This document shows positions 17,901-25,483 of a stretch of DNA of 64,000 bases, piece by piece; position 1 is the stretch's first letter; every line of letters begins with the position of its first letter. The notes under the pieces are model-generated. The model did no database searches, was not told where the DNA came from, and was given only the letters and a program-made list of their open reading frames with translations. A program made the position numbers and the translations under genes. Origin of the DNA: Paludibacteraceae bacterium (GTDB lineage Bacteria; Bacteroidota; Bacteroidia; Bacteroidales; Paludibacteraceae); contig JAEEMG010000073.1 of assembly GCA_016283095.1 (NCBI GenBank), forward strand, positions 62,001 to 126,000, given 5' to 3'.

Positions 17901-20900
17901 GATAGATACTATTCCAAATGTAAAAGACGCTGGGGAATATAAAGTCGGATACAAATTTGTGCCTACGGATGAAGGTTATTTGCCATCTGAATTTGTGTAT
18001 GTTACAGTAAAAGTAGCAAAGAAGGATCCTGGTTTCCAATGGGGAAAAACAGAGTTGGTATACAATGGTAAAGAACAGGCTCCAACAGCAACATTGAAGA
18101 ATGTGTTGGAGGGAGATTCTGTATCGACAATTGTATCTGGAGCAAAGGAAAAGGTAGGAAGCGGATATTCAGCGACTGCGACATTGACAGGAAGGGATGC
18201 AAATAACTATACGGTTTCAACAGCAAATGCGTCGACAGAATTTTCAATTATTCCGAATAAAATCGAAAAACCTGTATTTACTCAGACTGAGTTCACTTAC
18301 AATGGTTCGGTAATTACTTTTGTAGAGAAGAGTGATAATTATACAGTCAAAGGAGAGTCAGGTGCAAAAGAACCAAATACATATTTGGTAAAGATTGCTC
18401 CAAGTTATGGTAATATCTGGAGTGATGCCACTAATGACACTATTGAAGTGACATTCAAGATTAATAAGATCAGTGTTGAAAAACCAGAGGCAGATCCAAC
18501 AAAATTTGTATACAATGGAGATGTCCAGACTTATAATTTGTCTGAAAACACAGCATATACAATTTCTGGAAATAAGCAGAAAACGGCTGGAAACCATGTT
18601 GTCACAGTATCTCTAAATGATAAGAAACATTATGAGTGGAGTGATAATAAGAGCACTGAAGATAAGACGTATAATTTTATTATTTCAAAAGGCATTGTAA
18701 AATCACCAAAGGTAGACTCCGTTTTGGTATATACGTATGATGGAAAAATAAAGAACTTCGATATTACTATCGAGAAAGGTTCAGTATTGGCAGATTCAAA
18801 TGCCACTGGAAAAGATGTTGGTATATATGTAAGAACCGTTTCTCTAGACATGGATGAAACAGGAGGTTATGAGTGGGATGACAATACAACAGAACCAATA
18901 ACGTATAAGTTTGTTATCAACCCACAAAAAGTAGATATTCCGGAAGTGCCAGAAAGATTCTTTATTTATACAGGGGAAGTTTTCTATTTTGTTGTTCCTG
19001 AGGATACGGCAGCGACTCCAAGATATACTGTTTTCAAAGAGGTAGAATCAGAGGTAGGTCCGGGTACTTACACTGACACTATAAGACTTAATGATACAAA
19101 GAATTATACATGGTCGGACGGAACAACAGAAGAAATACCTATTGTCTTCACAATTGGAGATGGTAGAATAGAAAAACCTAATATTATTACAAAACCATAT
19201 ACATATACAGGAGAGGAAATTGTATTCTTGCGTTCAACTTCGGCGTATACGGTTGAAGGAGGATCAGGAACAGATGCGGGTTCTTACAATGTGTCTATCA
19301 CATTAAAAGAAAACTATTCATGGCTTGATGGTTCTAAAACGCCGATAAACTATACGGTGAAGATTGTTGAGAAGGCAATCGAAAAACCTGTTATCAGTTC
19401 TTCGTTCATATATAATGGAGAGGAGAAATTCAGAATTCCAGAAAGTGAATACTATGAAATTTCTGGAGACTCATTCGCTACAGAGCCAGGAAAATATAAG
19501 GCAGTATTGTCGTTGAATACTAACTATATGTGGAATGATTCGACAAGGGCAGATTATACAATCAATACTGAGATCAAGAAGATATCTATTGATATTCCGA
19601 CAGCAGATTCAACAGAATATGTTTACAACGGAGCAGAGCAGACGTATAAGATAACTGCGGATCCAATTTGTAAGGTGACAGGAAACAAACAGACAAATGC
19701 AGGAAACTATACAGTCAAGGTTTCTCTTGATTCACTTCATTATGTATGGTCAGATAATAGTGAGGCGGATAAAACATATAAGTTTGTGATTTCCCGTGCT
19801 AAGGTTAATGCACCTGTAGCTTCAAAGACCATATTTATATATAATGGTACAGAACAGCTATTTGACATCGCCAAGAATGACAAATATGTGATAAATCCAA
19901 AGAATGCTTCTGCAACTAACGTGGGAATCTATGAAAGAACAATTTCTCTTGTTGATTCATTGAATCATGTATGGTATGACGGTACTACTGCAGATAAAAT
20001 TATCAAGTTTGAGATTGAACCGATTTCTGTTAATGTTCCTACAGTAGTGACTGAACATAAATATACAGGTTCTCCTATTGTATTTATAGAGGAGAATGAG
20101 GCATATACTGTTACTAATGGTGTTAAGACTAATGCTGGAGTTTATGATGTCAAAGTTACTCTAAATCCAGGCTACGTTTGGAATGATGGTTCTTCTGACG
20201 ATAAATCGTATATCGTAGAGATTTCTTCAGTATATGTTCCAAAACCAGATGTAGTTGAGGCAACATATGTATACGATGGAAAGAGCCATAGCTTCGGATT
20301 TAATCCGAATGTGGGATATTCATTTGTTGGTGATACGGTGGCCAAGGAACCAGGAATTTACGAAGTAGTAGTCAAGCTAAATGAAAATTACGTATGGGAT
20401 GATGATACTAAGGACGATATAAAATATGTCTTCACTGTATCAAGATCTGAGGTTTCAATTCCTGTCGCTAACACTTCTAAGTTTATTTATAATGGAAAGG
20501 AGCAGACTTACGCGATAGTAATACCTGAAGACTCATTATTCGCTGTCAGCAATAATGTTCAGGTTAATGCAGGTAAGTATGTTGTCAATGTTAGTTTGAA
20601 GGATTCTGTTCATTATCAGTGGGTAGATTCAACTACAGCTGATAAAACATTCGATTTTGTAATCAGTAAGGCTAAAGTCGCTCTTCCTACGTCTCCTCTC
20701 ACTAACTTCATTTATGATGGAAAAGAGAAGAAGTTTGACGTTAACCCAAGTGATTTCTATACTGTGGCTGATACGAATGCCGTCGCTACTCAGACAGGAA
20801 AGTATATTCGCACAGCAAGTTTGGTAGATACTGCAAATTATGTCTGGGCAGACGAGACGGTTGAGTATAAGTCTATTGTCTTTGTAATCGGTGATGGTAC

Positions 20901-23598
20901 TATTGAAGTGCCGGATGTAAAACTTGAGTACACTTATACTGGCGATACAATCATCTTTGTTCCGGAAGACGGTGCTTATACTGTAGTTAATGGAGCAAAG
21001 AGAGAAGTTGGAACATATAAGGTTGTTTTGACACCAACTAAGGGATACCGTTTGCCAAATGGACATGCTGATACGACATTTGTGATTGTTATCAAGCCAA
21101 TCATGGTAGATAAACCAGAACTTCAGCTTGAATACACTTATAACAGAAAAGTAATCGACTTTAAGGTTCCGGTAAATGACGCATACGAGATTTCTGGACA
21201 AACATCTGGTATGGAATTAGGAAAATATAAAGTTAATCTTGATTTGCTTCCTAATTACATGTGGTCGGATAGTACTCTTGAAAGAGTCGGATATGTATTC
21301 TCAATCAACAAGAGACTTATAAATATCCCGCCAAAAGACACAACCAAGTTTGTATACAACGGAAAACGTCAGACATACAATATTGCTAAGAGTCCAGACT
21401 ATAATGTACTTGGTAATGTCCAGGCTTATGCTGGTTCTTATGAGGTATCTGTTCTTCTAACTGATTTCAGTTATTCAACTTGGTCAGATTCTACAACTGA
21501 GGTCAAGACATATGAGTTTGTTATTGAAAAAGCAAAAGTTGATCTTCCTGAAGCTGTTCAGACATCATTCTCTTATGATGGAACTACTAAATATTTCGCT
21601 GTAACTGAGAATAGCAGATATGAGGTTCTTTCTAAAAATGCTTCTGCATCTGAGGTAGGTGTTTATGAAAGAACAGTTACTTTGAAAGACACTCTGAATT
21701 ATACTTGGATTGATGGTTCGGTAACTGATAAGACAATAACATTCATGATAGGAAATGGTACAATTGAAGTGCCAGTTATACCTACTGAATATGTTTATAA
21801 TGGAACTCCGATTACGTTTGTTCCTGAAAGCAAGGCTTATGTTGTGAATAATGGAGTTCAGTCAAATGCTGGCACTTATGATGTAGTTGTTACGTTGAAG
21901 GCAGGTTATGTATGGTCTGACAATACAGTAGAACCTAAGACATATACTGTAGTTATCAAACCTCTTGTAATTGAGAAGCCAAAGTTCCCTTCTACTAGCG
22001 TCTACACTTATAATGATTCAATTCATGGTGTTGTTATTCCTGATGTTGACGGATATACTGTCGACGGAATTACTCAGACTAAGGAGCCTGGTACTTATGA
22101 GGTCACTTTATCACTGCTTCAAAATTACGTTTGGTCTGATAGCACGACAGCTCCATTGAGTTATGTATACAAGATCAACAGAATAGTGGTAGATATTCCT
22201 GCTAAGAGTGACAGTGTATTCAAGTTTACTGGAACAGAAGTGACTTATCCGATAGCTGACACAGTTGATTACTACGTGGTGTCTGGTCATCATCGTACAA
22301 GTGCAGGTTTACATTACGTTACAATCGCATTGAGTGATTCTCTTCATTATATTTGGTCTGACTCGACAATCGCTCCAAAATATTATGAGTTCTTGATCGG
22401 TAAGTCTTTGGTTGATCTTCCGGTTGCGGTTGAGGACTCATTTGTTTTCGACGGAAATATCAAGTTGTTTGAGGTTGTGGCTAATGATAATTACATTGTA
22501 GAGCGTGATGGTAGAGGAGCAATAGATATTGGAGTGTATTATAGAAGGGTCTCACTTGTAGATACAGTCAATTTCTTGTGGGCAGACGGTACAGTCGAGG
22601 ACAAGGTTCTGACATTCTATATCTTGAAGAGAATGGTTGATATTCCTAACAATAATCAGAGCACGTTCTATTATAACGGAGAACCGCAAACATATGAGAT
22701 CTATATACCAGAGGATTCTTTATACACTGTCAGTGGAAATGTCCAGACGGAGGTAGGTGTTTATACTGTGTTTGTTAAACTTAAAGATGTAGTCAACTAT
22801 AGATGGACTGATTCAACGTCAGCAACTAAGTTGTATACGTTTATTATTAAGAATAGCAGTTTCGATGTTTATTCAATAGCCCAGTCTCTTGACAAGATAG
22901 CTGAAACAACTCCTGGACATTTTACAGCGTTTGATGTGAAAGTCGTTGGTAATGTATTCAAATATTGGATCACTTGTGATTCTTTCCCTGCATTGAATAC
23001 AGATACAATTTCGCTTGAGAATCATAACCCAACTTCGTTGGATGTATATATTCCTGATGATGTAATGCCAGGTGTTTATAATATCACTGTGAACTTTTTG
23101 TCTGGTACACTTGTACAAAGCAAGGAGGTTGAATTGAGAGTCAATTATCCAGATTCAAATATTTATGTGGTTTGGGATGATGTGTTGACGGTAGCAAATC
23201 CATCTGGTTTGTTTAAGACTTTTCAATGGTATAAGGATGGAGAGTTGATTCCAGGAGCCACAAAGCAGTATTACCAAGAGAAGAATGGTCTTGATGGACA
23301 TTATATGTGTCAGGTAAATGATGATTTGTTTGTCGGACCAGCATTCTTCCATGTTGACAAACCACTTTGGATTAAGGCAATCGGAGGAGACGGTAAGGTT
23401 GATGTTGAGGTGATTGGTGATATTCCTGCTGGAACAAGTGTCGTAATCAATTCTATGAACGGAACCCAGATTCAAAAAGCTGATGCTCAACATTCGATGT
23501 CGTTTGACTTGGCACCAAACATTTATATTATTAAATTAATTGGTGCTGATGAGACAAAGAAAGTTTCTAATCAGTCGGTAAAAGTTCTTGTAAAATAA
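14926..23598 (+). CDS. Giant secreted MBG/YDG-type repeat adhesin (2890 residues)
   Basis: The N-terminus contains a signal peptide (hydrophobic core at about 20-34, cleavage near SFA/ED at 37-38). The ATG at 14968 would give a shorter, more typical signal. Residues 39-1112 are thirteen repeats of about 83 residues in two alternating types, one beginning (D)YTAPxAxxNLxYNG and one beginning VxVxWGxTxLxYxGxxQxPTA. The second type matches the MBG/YDG domain pattern. Residues 1113-2643 are 21 repeats of about 73 residues with the frame VxxPxxxxxxFxYNG...AGxYxVxVSLxDxxxYxWSDxT. The C-terminal 247 residues hold a CARDB-like and an Ig-like segment (FQWYKDGELIPGATKQYY) and end in a T9SS-like tail. 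It is presumably exported and displayed as a long fibre; ligand unknown. The next gene starts 58 bases downstream. Confidence 0.85.
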   Translation: MKYMLNSICRKIAKMRNKVVKFLITLMTVMGIVPSFAEDVEYDFTAPEANPFVYSGEEKELITEGKRLATTVPGTFKYALNSSDKDAFGDDIPKAKNSDTYKVYYKYVPTDAALLETEPVEIEVTIAKKEVNVIWENTEVTYNGEVQQPKASINTEDIIDGDDVKVKVTGGGSAVFTYNVEATLEGKEAGNYSISTSSATTTFTINPRKITKEDITAPIAKPNLVYTGEPQELLKEGACPFGTVQYSLKEDADFSDDVPTAENAGKYTVYYKIKPNAGYSESDTYEIDEIIIAAKNVTLSWTNSSLYTYNGKNQGPTAELDPTEIESGDNVAVEVTGEKKEVGDYVAKASLSGDDAGNYYIAIKEAKFKITPKELSVIWGTTTFTYDGEEHKPTASLSGIVKGEEDLVSVSVSGEKKEVGNHTATATLAGTGKGNYIISEGEDTKAFSISKAESTVKTAPSAVDNWTYDGKTHALVKAGVVGDVTGTFQYALGETGTFEDTIPTVKDAGTYSVRSQFIPTDTTNYKTLAFPTISVAVAKKSVSVKWGSTALTYTGESQAPTAELEGVISGDGVKAKIGGAETNVGTGYTATVTLTGNKKENYVISDGTASTKFSISSSSVYDYTAPTAKENLIYKGVALPLLNEDGVGSIAGNFKYAFGEKGAFVDTIPTATNAGTYKVGYKFIPVNNGYSPTEPVYITVTIAKKEVTVEWGSTTLTYTGVAQTPTTKLTGVVPGDDVKAVISGEQTEVGTGYTATATLSGDSKENYELLESSASTEFSIVQSSVDDYTAPKAIENLIYNGSAQELVKAGEEGNIKGKFEYALGEEGNFSENIPTETNAGTYKVGYKFIPENDGYSSSEPVFITVKIAQLQRSLKWGNTELVYNGNEQAPEASLKDVLEGEVVTVSVAGKKTKVGNNYTAKATLAGTDAKNYSIAGSDSIKFSIITSNASDFTAPTAKENLEYNGSKQELLKAGKEGNIKGSFKYVLGDGGEIDTIPNVKDAGEYKVGYKFVPTDEGYLPSEFVYVTVKVAKKDPGFQWGKTELVYNGKEQAPTATLKNVLEGDSVSTIVSGAKEKVGSGYSATATLTGRDANNYTVSTANASTEFSIIPNKIEKPVFTQTEFTYNGSVITFVEKSDNYTVKGESGAKEPNTYLVKIAPSYGNIWSDATNDTIEVTFKINKISVEKPEADPTKFVYNGDVQTYNLSENTAYTISGNKQKTAGNHVVTVSLNDKKHYEWSDNKSTEDKTYNFIISKGIVKSPKVDSVLVYTYDGKIKNFDITIEKGSVLADSNATGKDVGIYVRTVSLDMDETGGYEWDDNTTEPITYKFVINPQKVDIPEVPERFFIYTGEVFYFVVPEDTAATPRYTVFKEVESEVGPGTYTDTIRLNDTKNYTWSDGTTEEIPIVFTIGDGRIEKPNIITKPYTYTGEEIVFLRSTSAYTVEGGSGTDAGSYNVSITLKENYSWLDGSKTPINYTVKIVEKAIEKPVISSSFIYNGEEKFRIPESEYYEISGDSFATEPGKYKAVLSLNTNYMWNDSTRADYTINTEIKKISIDIPTADSTEYVYNGAEQTYKITADPICKVTGNKQTNAGNYTVKVSLDSLHYVWSDNSEADKTYKFVISRAKVNAPVASKTIFIYNGTEQLFDIAKNDKYVINPKNASATNVGIYERTISLVDSLNHVWYDGTTADKIIKFEIEPISVNVPTVVTEHKYTGSPIVFIEENEAYTVTNGVKTNAGVYDVKVTLNPGYVWNDGSSDDKSYIVEISSVYVPKPDVVEATYVYDGKSHSFGFNPNVGYSFVGDTVAKEPGIYEVVVKLNENYVWDDDTKDDIKYVFTVSRSEVSIPVANTSKFIYNGKEQTYAIVIPEDSLFAVSNNVQVNAGKYVVNVSLKDSVHYQWVDSTTADKTFDFVISKAKVALPTSPLTNFIYDGKEKKFDVNPSDFYTVADTNAVATQTGKYIRTASLVDTANYVWADETVEYKSIVFVIGDGTIEVPDVKLEYTYTGDTIIFVPEDGAYTVVNGAKREVGTYKVVLTPTKGYRLPNGHADTTFVIVIKPIMVDKPELQLEYTYNRKVIDFKVPVNDAYEISGQTSGMELGKYKVNLDLLPNYMWSDSTLERVGYVFSINKRLINIPPKDTTKFVYNGKRQTYNIAKSPDYNVLGNVQAYAGSYEVSVLLTDFSYSTWSDSTTEVKTYEFVIEKAKVDLPEAVQTSFSYDGTTKYFAVTENSRYEVLSKNASASEVGVYERTVTLKDTLNYTWIDGSVTDKTITFMIGNGTIEVPVIPTEYVYNGTPITFVPESKAYVVNNGVQSNAGTYDVVVTLKAGYVWSDNTVEPKTYTVVIKPLVIEKPKFPSTSVYTYNDSIHGVVIPDVDGYTVDGITQTKEPGTYEVTLSLLQNYVWSDSTTAPLSYVYKINRIVVDIPAKSDSVFKFTGTEVTYPIADTVDYYVVSGHHRTSAGLHYVTIALSDSLHYIWSDSTIAPKYYEFLIGKSLVDLPVAVEDSFVFDGNIKLFEVVANDNYIVERDGRGAIDIGVYYRRVSLVDTVNFLWADGTVEDKVLTFYILKRMVDIPNNNQSTFYYNGEPQTYEIYIPEDSLYTVSGNVQTEVGVYTVFVKLKDVVNYRWTDSTSATKLYTFIIKNSSFDVYSIAQSLDKIAETTPGHFTAFDVKVVGNVFKYWITCDSFPALNTDTISLENHNPTSLDVYIPDDVMPGVYNITVNFLSGTLVQSKEVELRVNYPDSNIYVVWDDVLTVANPSGLFKTFQWYKDGELIPGATKQYYQEKNGLDGHYMCQVNDDLFVGPAFFHVDKPLWIKAIGGDGKVDVEVIGDIPAGTSVVINSMNGTQIQKADAQHSMSFDLAPNIYIIKLIGADETKKVSNQSVKVLVK
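15040..18261 (+). repeat. In-frame tandem array of two alternating MBG-like repeat types (13 units)
   Basis: By eye the order is A B A B B A B A B A B A B. A is the 'TAPxA..NLxYNG..QELxKAG' unit and B the 'WGxTxLxYxGxxQAPTA' unit. Consecutive A units near 16780, 17270 and 17765 are about 495 bases apart, so the A-B pair is the repeating module. The central pairs are the most similar to each other; the first ones are degenerate. Confidence 0.8.
18262..22854 (+). repeat. In-frame array of 21 repeats of about 73 residues with a four-unit higher-order period
   Basis: Units fall into four subtypes recognisable by their first half: 'YNGxxQTYxI', 'YDGxxKxFDI', 'YTGxxIxFVPE' and 'KPxxxYTYN...EPGxY'. 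These recur in this order. The QTY-type units begin at 18475, 19588, 20452, 21319 and 22189; the last three intervals are 864, 867 and 870 bases, and the first contains one extra unit. Confidence 0.8.
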
Positions 23599-23656
23599 TA
23601 ATAAGATTGTCTCGCTATTTGTAAGACGGTTGGTATAACTCGAAAATTTCAAGTAA

Positions 23657-25375
23657 ATGAAACGCTATATTCTCTTTATTGTTGCTTTGCTCTCTGTATT
23701 TAGTTTGACGGCACAGGAGAAGCCTAACGAAGCTGCCCCTAAGGCAATGGTTAAGGTGATATATCCGCCTATGATGGAGCAGAACAAGTTTTTGAGTATT
23801 TCTTTAGGTGGAGGAATAAGTACTTTGATGTATGATTTCCCTTATGGTAGTTCTGAAATGGGTATGGGTGGAAGATTTAATATTGATTATAATATTTTCT
23901 TTTCCCGTGTTTGTGGTATTTCTTTTGGCCTTGGTGGTTCCAAACTTAATTCTACAGTTTCTTTTGATGAGAATTCAAAATATACTACGGATATTCAAGT
24001 GCCAGTAATGGATTATAATGGAACTAAATCCAATTACGATGGAAAATGCATCACAACATTTTCTGGTTGGACAGAGACACAAAGTGTTTTTGCGTTGGAA
24101 TTGCCGGTAGGTATCATATTCCGTGCACCGTTAGGTGATAAAGCAACTTTTCTTGCTGGTGTGGGAGCCAAAATGTCTTTCCCATTGAAGTCATCTTGTG
24201 AGGTTACAGATGGAAAGACTACAACATCCGTGTATGTAGAGAAGCAACTTAACGCGACTTTTGATTCGGTCCCTGGACAGGGCATTACAACATCAGTTGA
24301 GCATCCATCTGGTGAGTCTGAGACAAAATTAGTGTCTGCAAGTGGTTATCTTGATTTGAATTTGGTTCATAGAGTCGGTCGAATCCATTTGTTCTATGGC
24401 TTGTATGCTGATTATGGTTTGACAAGCATTGCAAAAAAGGAGAAAGCTTTAAAAAAGGCTATTGAATATAATGGTGTTTTGTCTTCAGATGCGGTAGAGA
24501 AAGTTAAACCATTATCTATTGGATTTAGAATAGGAGTAAAGATCCCTTGTCCTCGTTTGAAGGATCAGGATAGAGACGGTGTGATGGATATTTACGACAA
24601 CTGTCCTAATACTCCTGTTGGTTTGCCTGTCGACACATGTGGATGTCCTCTTGATACGGATGGCGACGGTGTTTACGATTATCTTGACAGATGTGGTGAT
24701 ACTCCTAAGGGTGTTGTTGTCGACACATGTGGATGTCCTCTTGATACAGATGGCGACGGTGTGCCAGACCATCAGGATCAGTGTCCTTACACTCCTAAGA
24801 ACACACCTGTGGATAATCATGGATGTCCATTTGATGCTGATGGCGACGGCGTTGCTGACCATCTTGATAAGTGTCCTAACACTCCTGAAGGAGTTAAGGT
24901 AGATCAGGACGGTTGTCCATTCGATACAGATGGTGATGGTATTCCTGACTATTTGGATAAGTGTCCTACTATCCCTGGTGTTGAGGCCAACCAAGGATGT
25001 CCGGAGGTTTCTGAGAGAGCAAGAAAGGCATTCAAGAATGCTGAGCACGGAATTGAGTTTGAGCCTGGTACTGCAGTCTTAGTACGTTCAACTTGTCACT
25101 ATATTGATAAGATCATCTCAATCATGAGAGAGTATCCTAATTATCGATTGGTTGTAAATGGTCACACAGATTCAAGCGGAAGTATGGCTGTCAACTTGAA
25201 GATTTCTAAACGTAGAGCGATGGCGATTGTCGACTATATGGTTGAACGCGGTATCTATCCTTCTCGTTTGAAGAGCTTCGGTCATGGTGGTACTCAGCCA
25301 ATTGGTGACAACAAGACGTTGAATGGAAGAAAACTTAACAACAGAATTGAATTCAAGGTTGAGTTTGACCAGTAA
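23657..25375 (+). CDS. OmpA family outer-membrane protein with TSP3 calcium-binding repeats
   Basis: 572 residues. Signal peptide MKRYILFIVALLSVFSLTAQ, then an N-terminal beta-barrel (about 40-300, GGGISTLMYDFPYGSS...). Next come five thrombospondin type 3-like repeats (DxDGDGVxDxxDxCPxTP, about 305-455) that should bind calcium and act as a stiff periplasmic spacer. The C-terminal OmpA domain (about 460-570) has the peptidoglycan-binding pattern GHTDSSGS...NLKISKRRAMAIVDYM...NNRIEF. It anchors outer membrane to peptidoglycan. Its position 58 bases after the giant adhesin suggests co-expression and perhaps a role in holding or exporting the adhesin; that role is inference. A terminator follows. 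Confidence 0.92.
   Translation: MKRYILFIVALLSVFSLTAQEKPNEAAPKAMVKVIYPPMMEQNKFLSISLGGGISTLMYDFPYGSSEMGMGGRFNIDYNIFFSRVCGISFGLGGSKLNSTVSFDENSKYTTDIQVPVMDYNGTKSNYDGKCITTFSGWTETQSVFALELPVGIIFRAPLGDKATFLAGVGAKMSFPLKSSCEVTDGKTTTSVYVEKQLNATFDSVPGQGITTSVEHPSGESETKLVSASGYLDLNLVHRVGRIHLFYGLYADYGLTSIAKKEKALKKAIEYNGVLSSDAVEKVKPLSIGFRIGVKIPCPRLKDQDRDGVMDIYDNCPNTPVGLPVDTCGCPLDTDGDGVYDYLDRCGDTPKGVVVDTCGCPLDTDGDGVPDHQDQCPYTPKNTPVDNHGCPFDADGDGVADHLDKCPNTPEGVKVDQDGCPFDTDGDGIPDYLDKCPTIPGVEANQGCPEVSERARKAFKNAEHGIEFEPGTAVLVRSTCHYIDKIISIMREYPNYRLVVNGHTDSSGSMAVNLKISKRRAMAIVDYMVERGIYPSRLKSFGHGGTQPIGDNKTLNGRKLNNRIEFKVEFDQ
24628..24762 (+). repeat. Near-identical 45-base direct repeat within the TSP3 region
   Basis: Copies at 24628-24672 and 24718-24762 differ at one base and are offset by exactly 90 bases (30 codons, one TSP3 unit). 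Recombination between them would add or remove one repeat in frame. Confidence 0.8.
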
Positions 25376-25393
25376 TGAAAATTTAATATACTG

Positions 25394-25427
25394 AAAGAGA
25401 CGGAGCAATCGCGTCTCTTTTTGTTTT
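25394..25427 (+). terminator. Rho-independent terminator after the OmpA/TSP3 gene
   Basis: AAAGAGACG / CGTCTCTTT nine-bp stem followed by TTTTTGTTTT. Confidence 0.85.
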
Positions 25428-25483
25428 GAATTTTATTTGATATAGAATCAATAATTTGCTGAATTTGATCAATATAATATTTT

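Noticed and set aside
20629-21201. 190-codon open frame on the minus strand inside the giant adhesin
   Set aside because: It is antisense to a clear repeat-coding frame, has no start context and its product is Cys/Ser-rich without any recognisable domain.
15040-22854. Regular repeats suggestive of a CRISPR or satellite array
   Set aside because: The repeats are long (about 220-250 bases), degenerate and in frame within a single open reading frame; they encode protein domains.
24512-25048. 178-codon minus-strand frame opposite the TSP3 region
   Set aside because: The repetitive coding of the plus strand keeps this frame open; the product is a mirrored repeat with no independent support.
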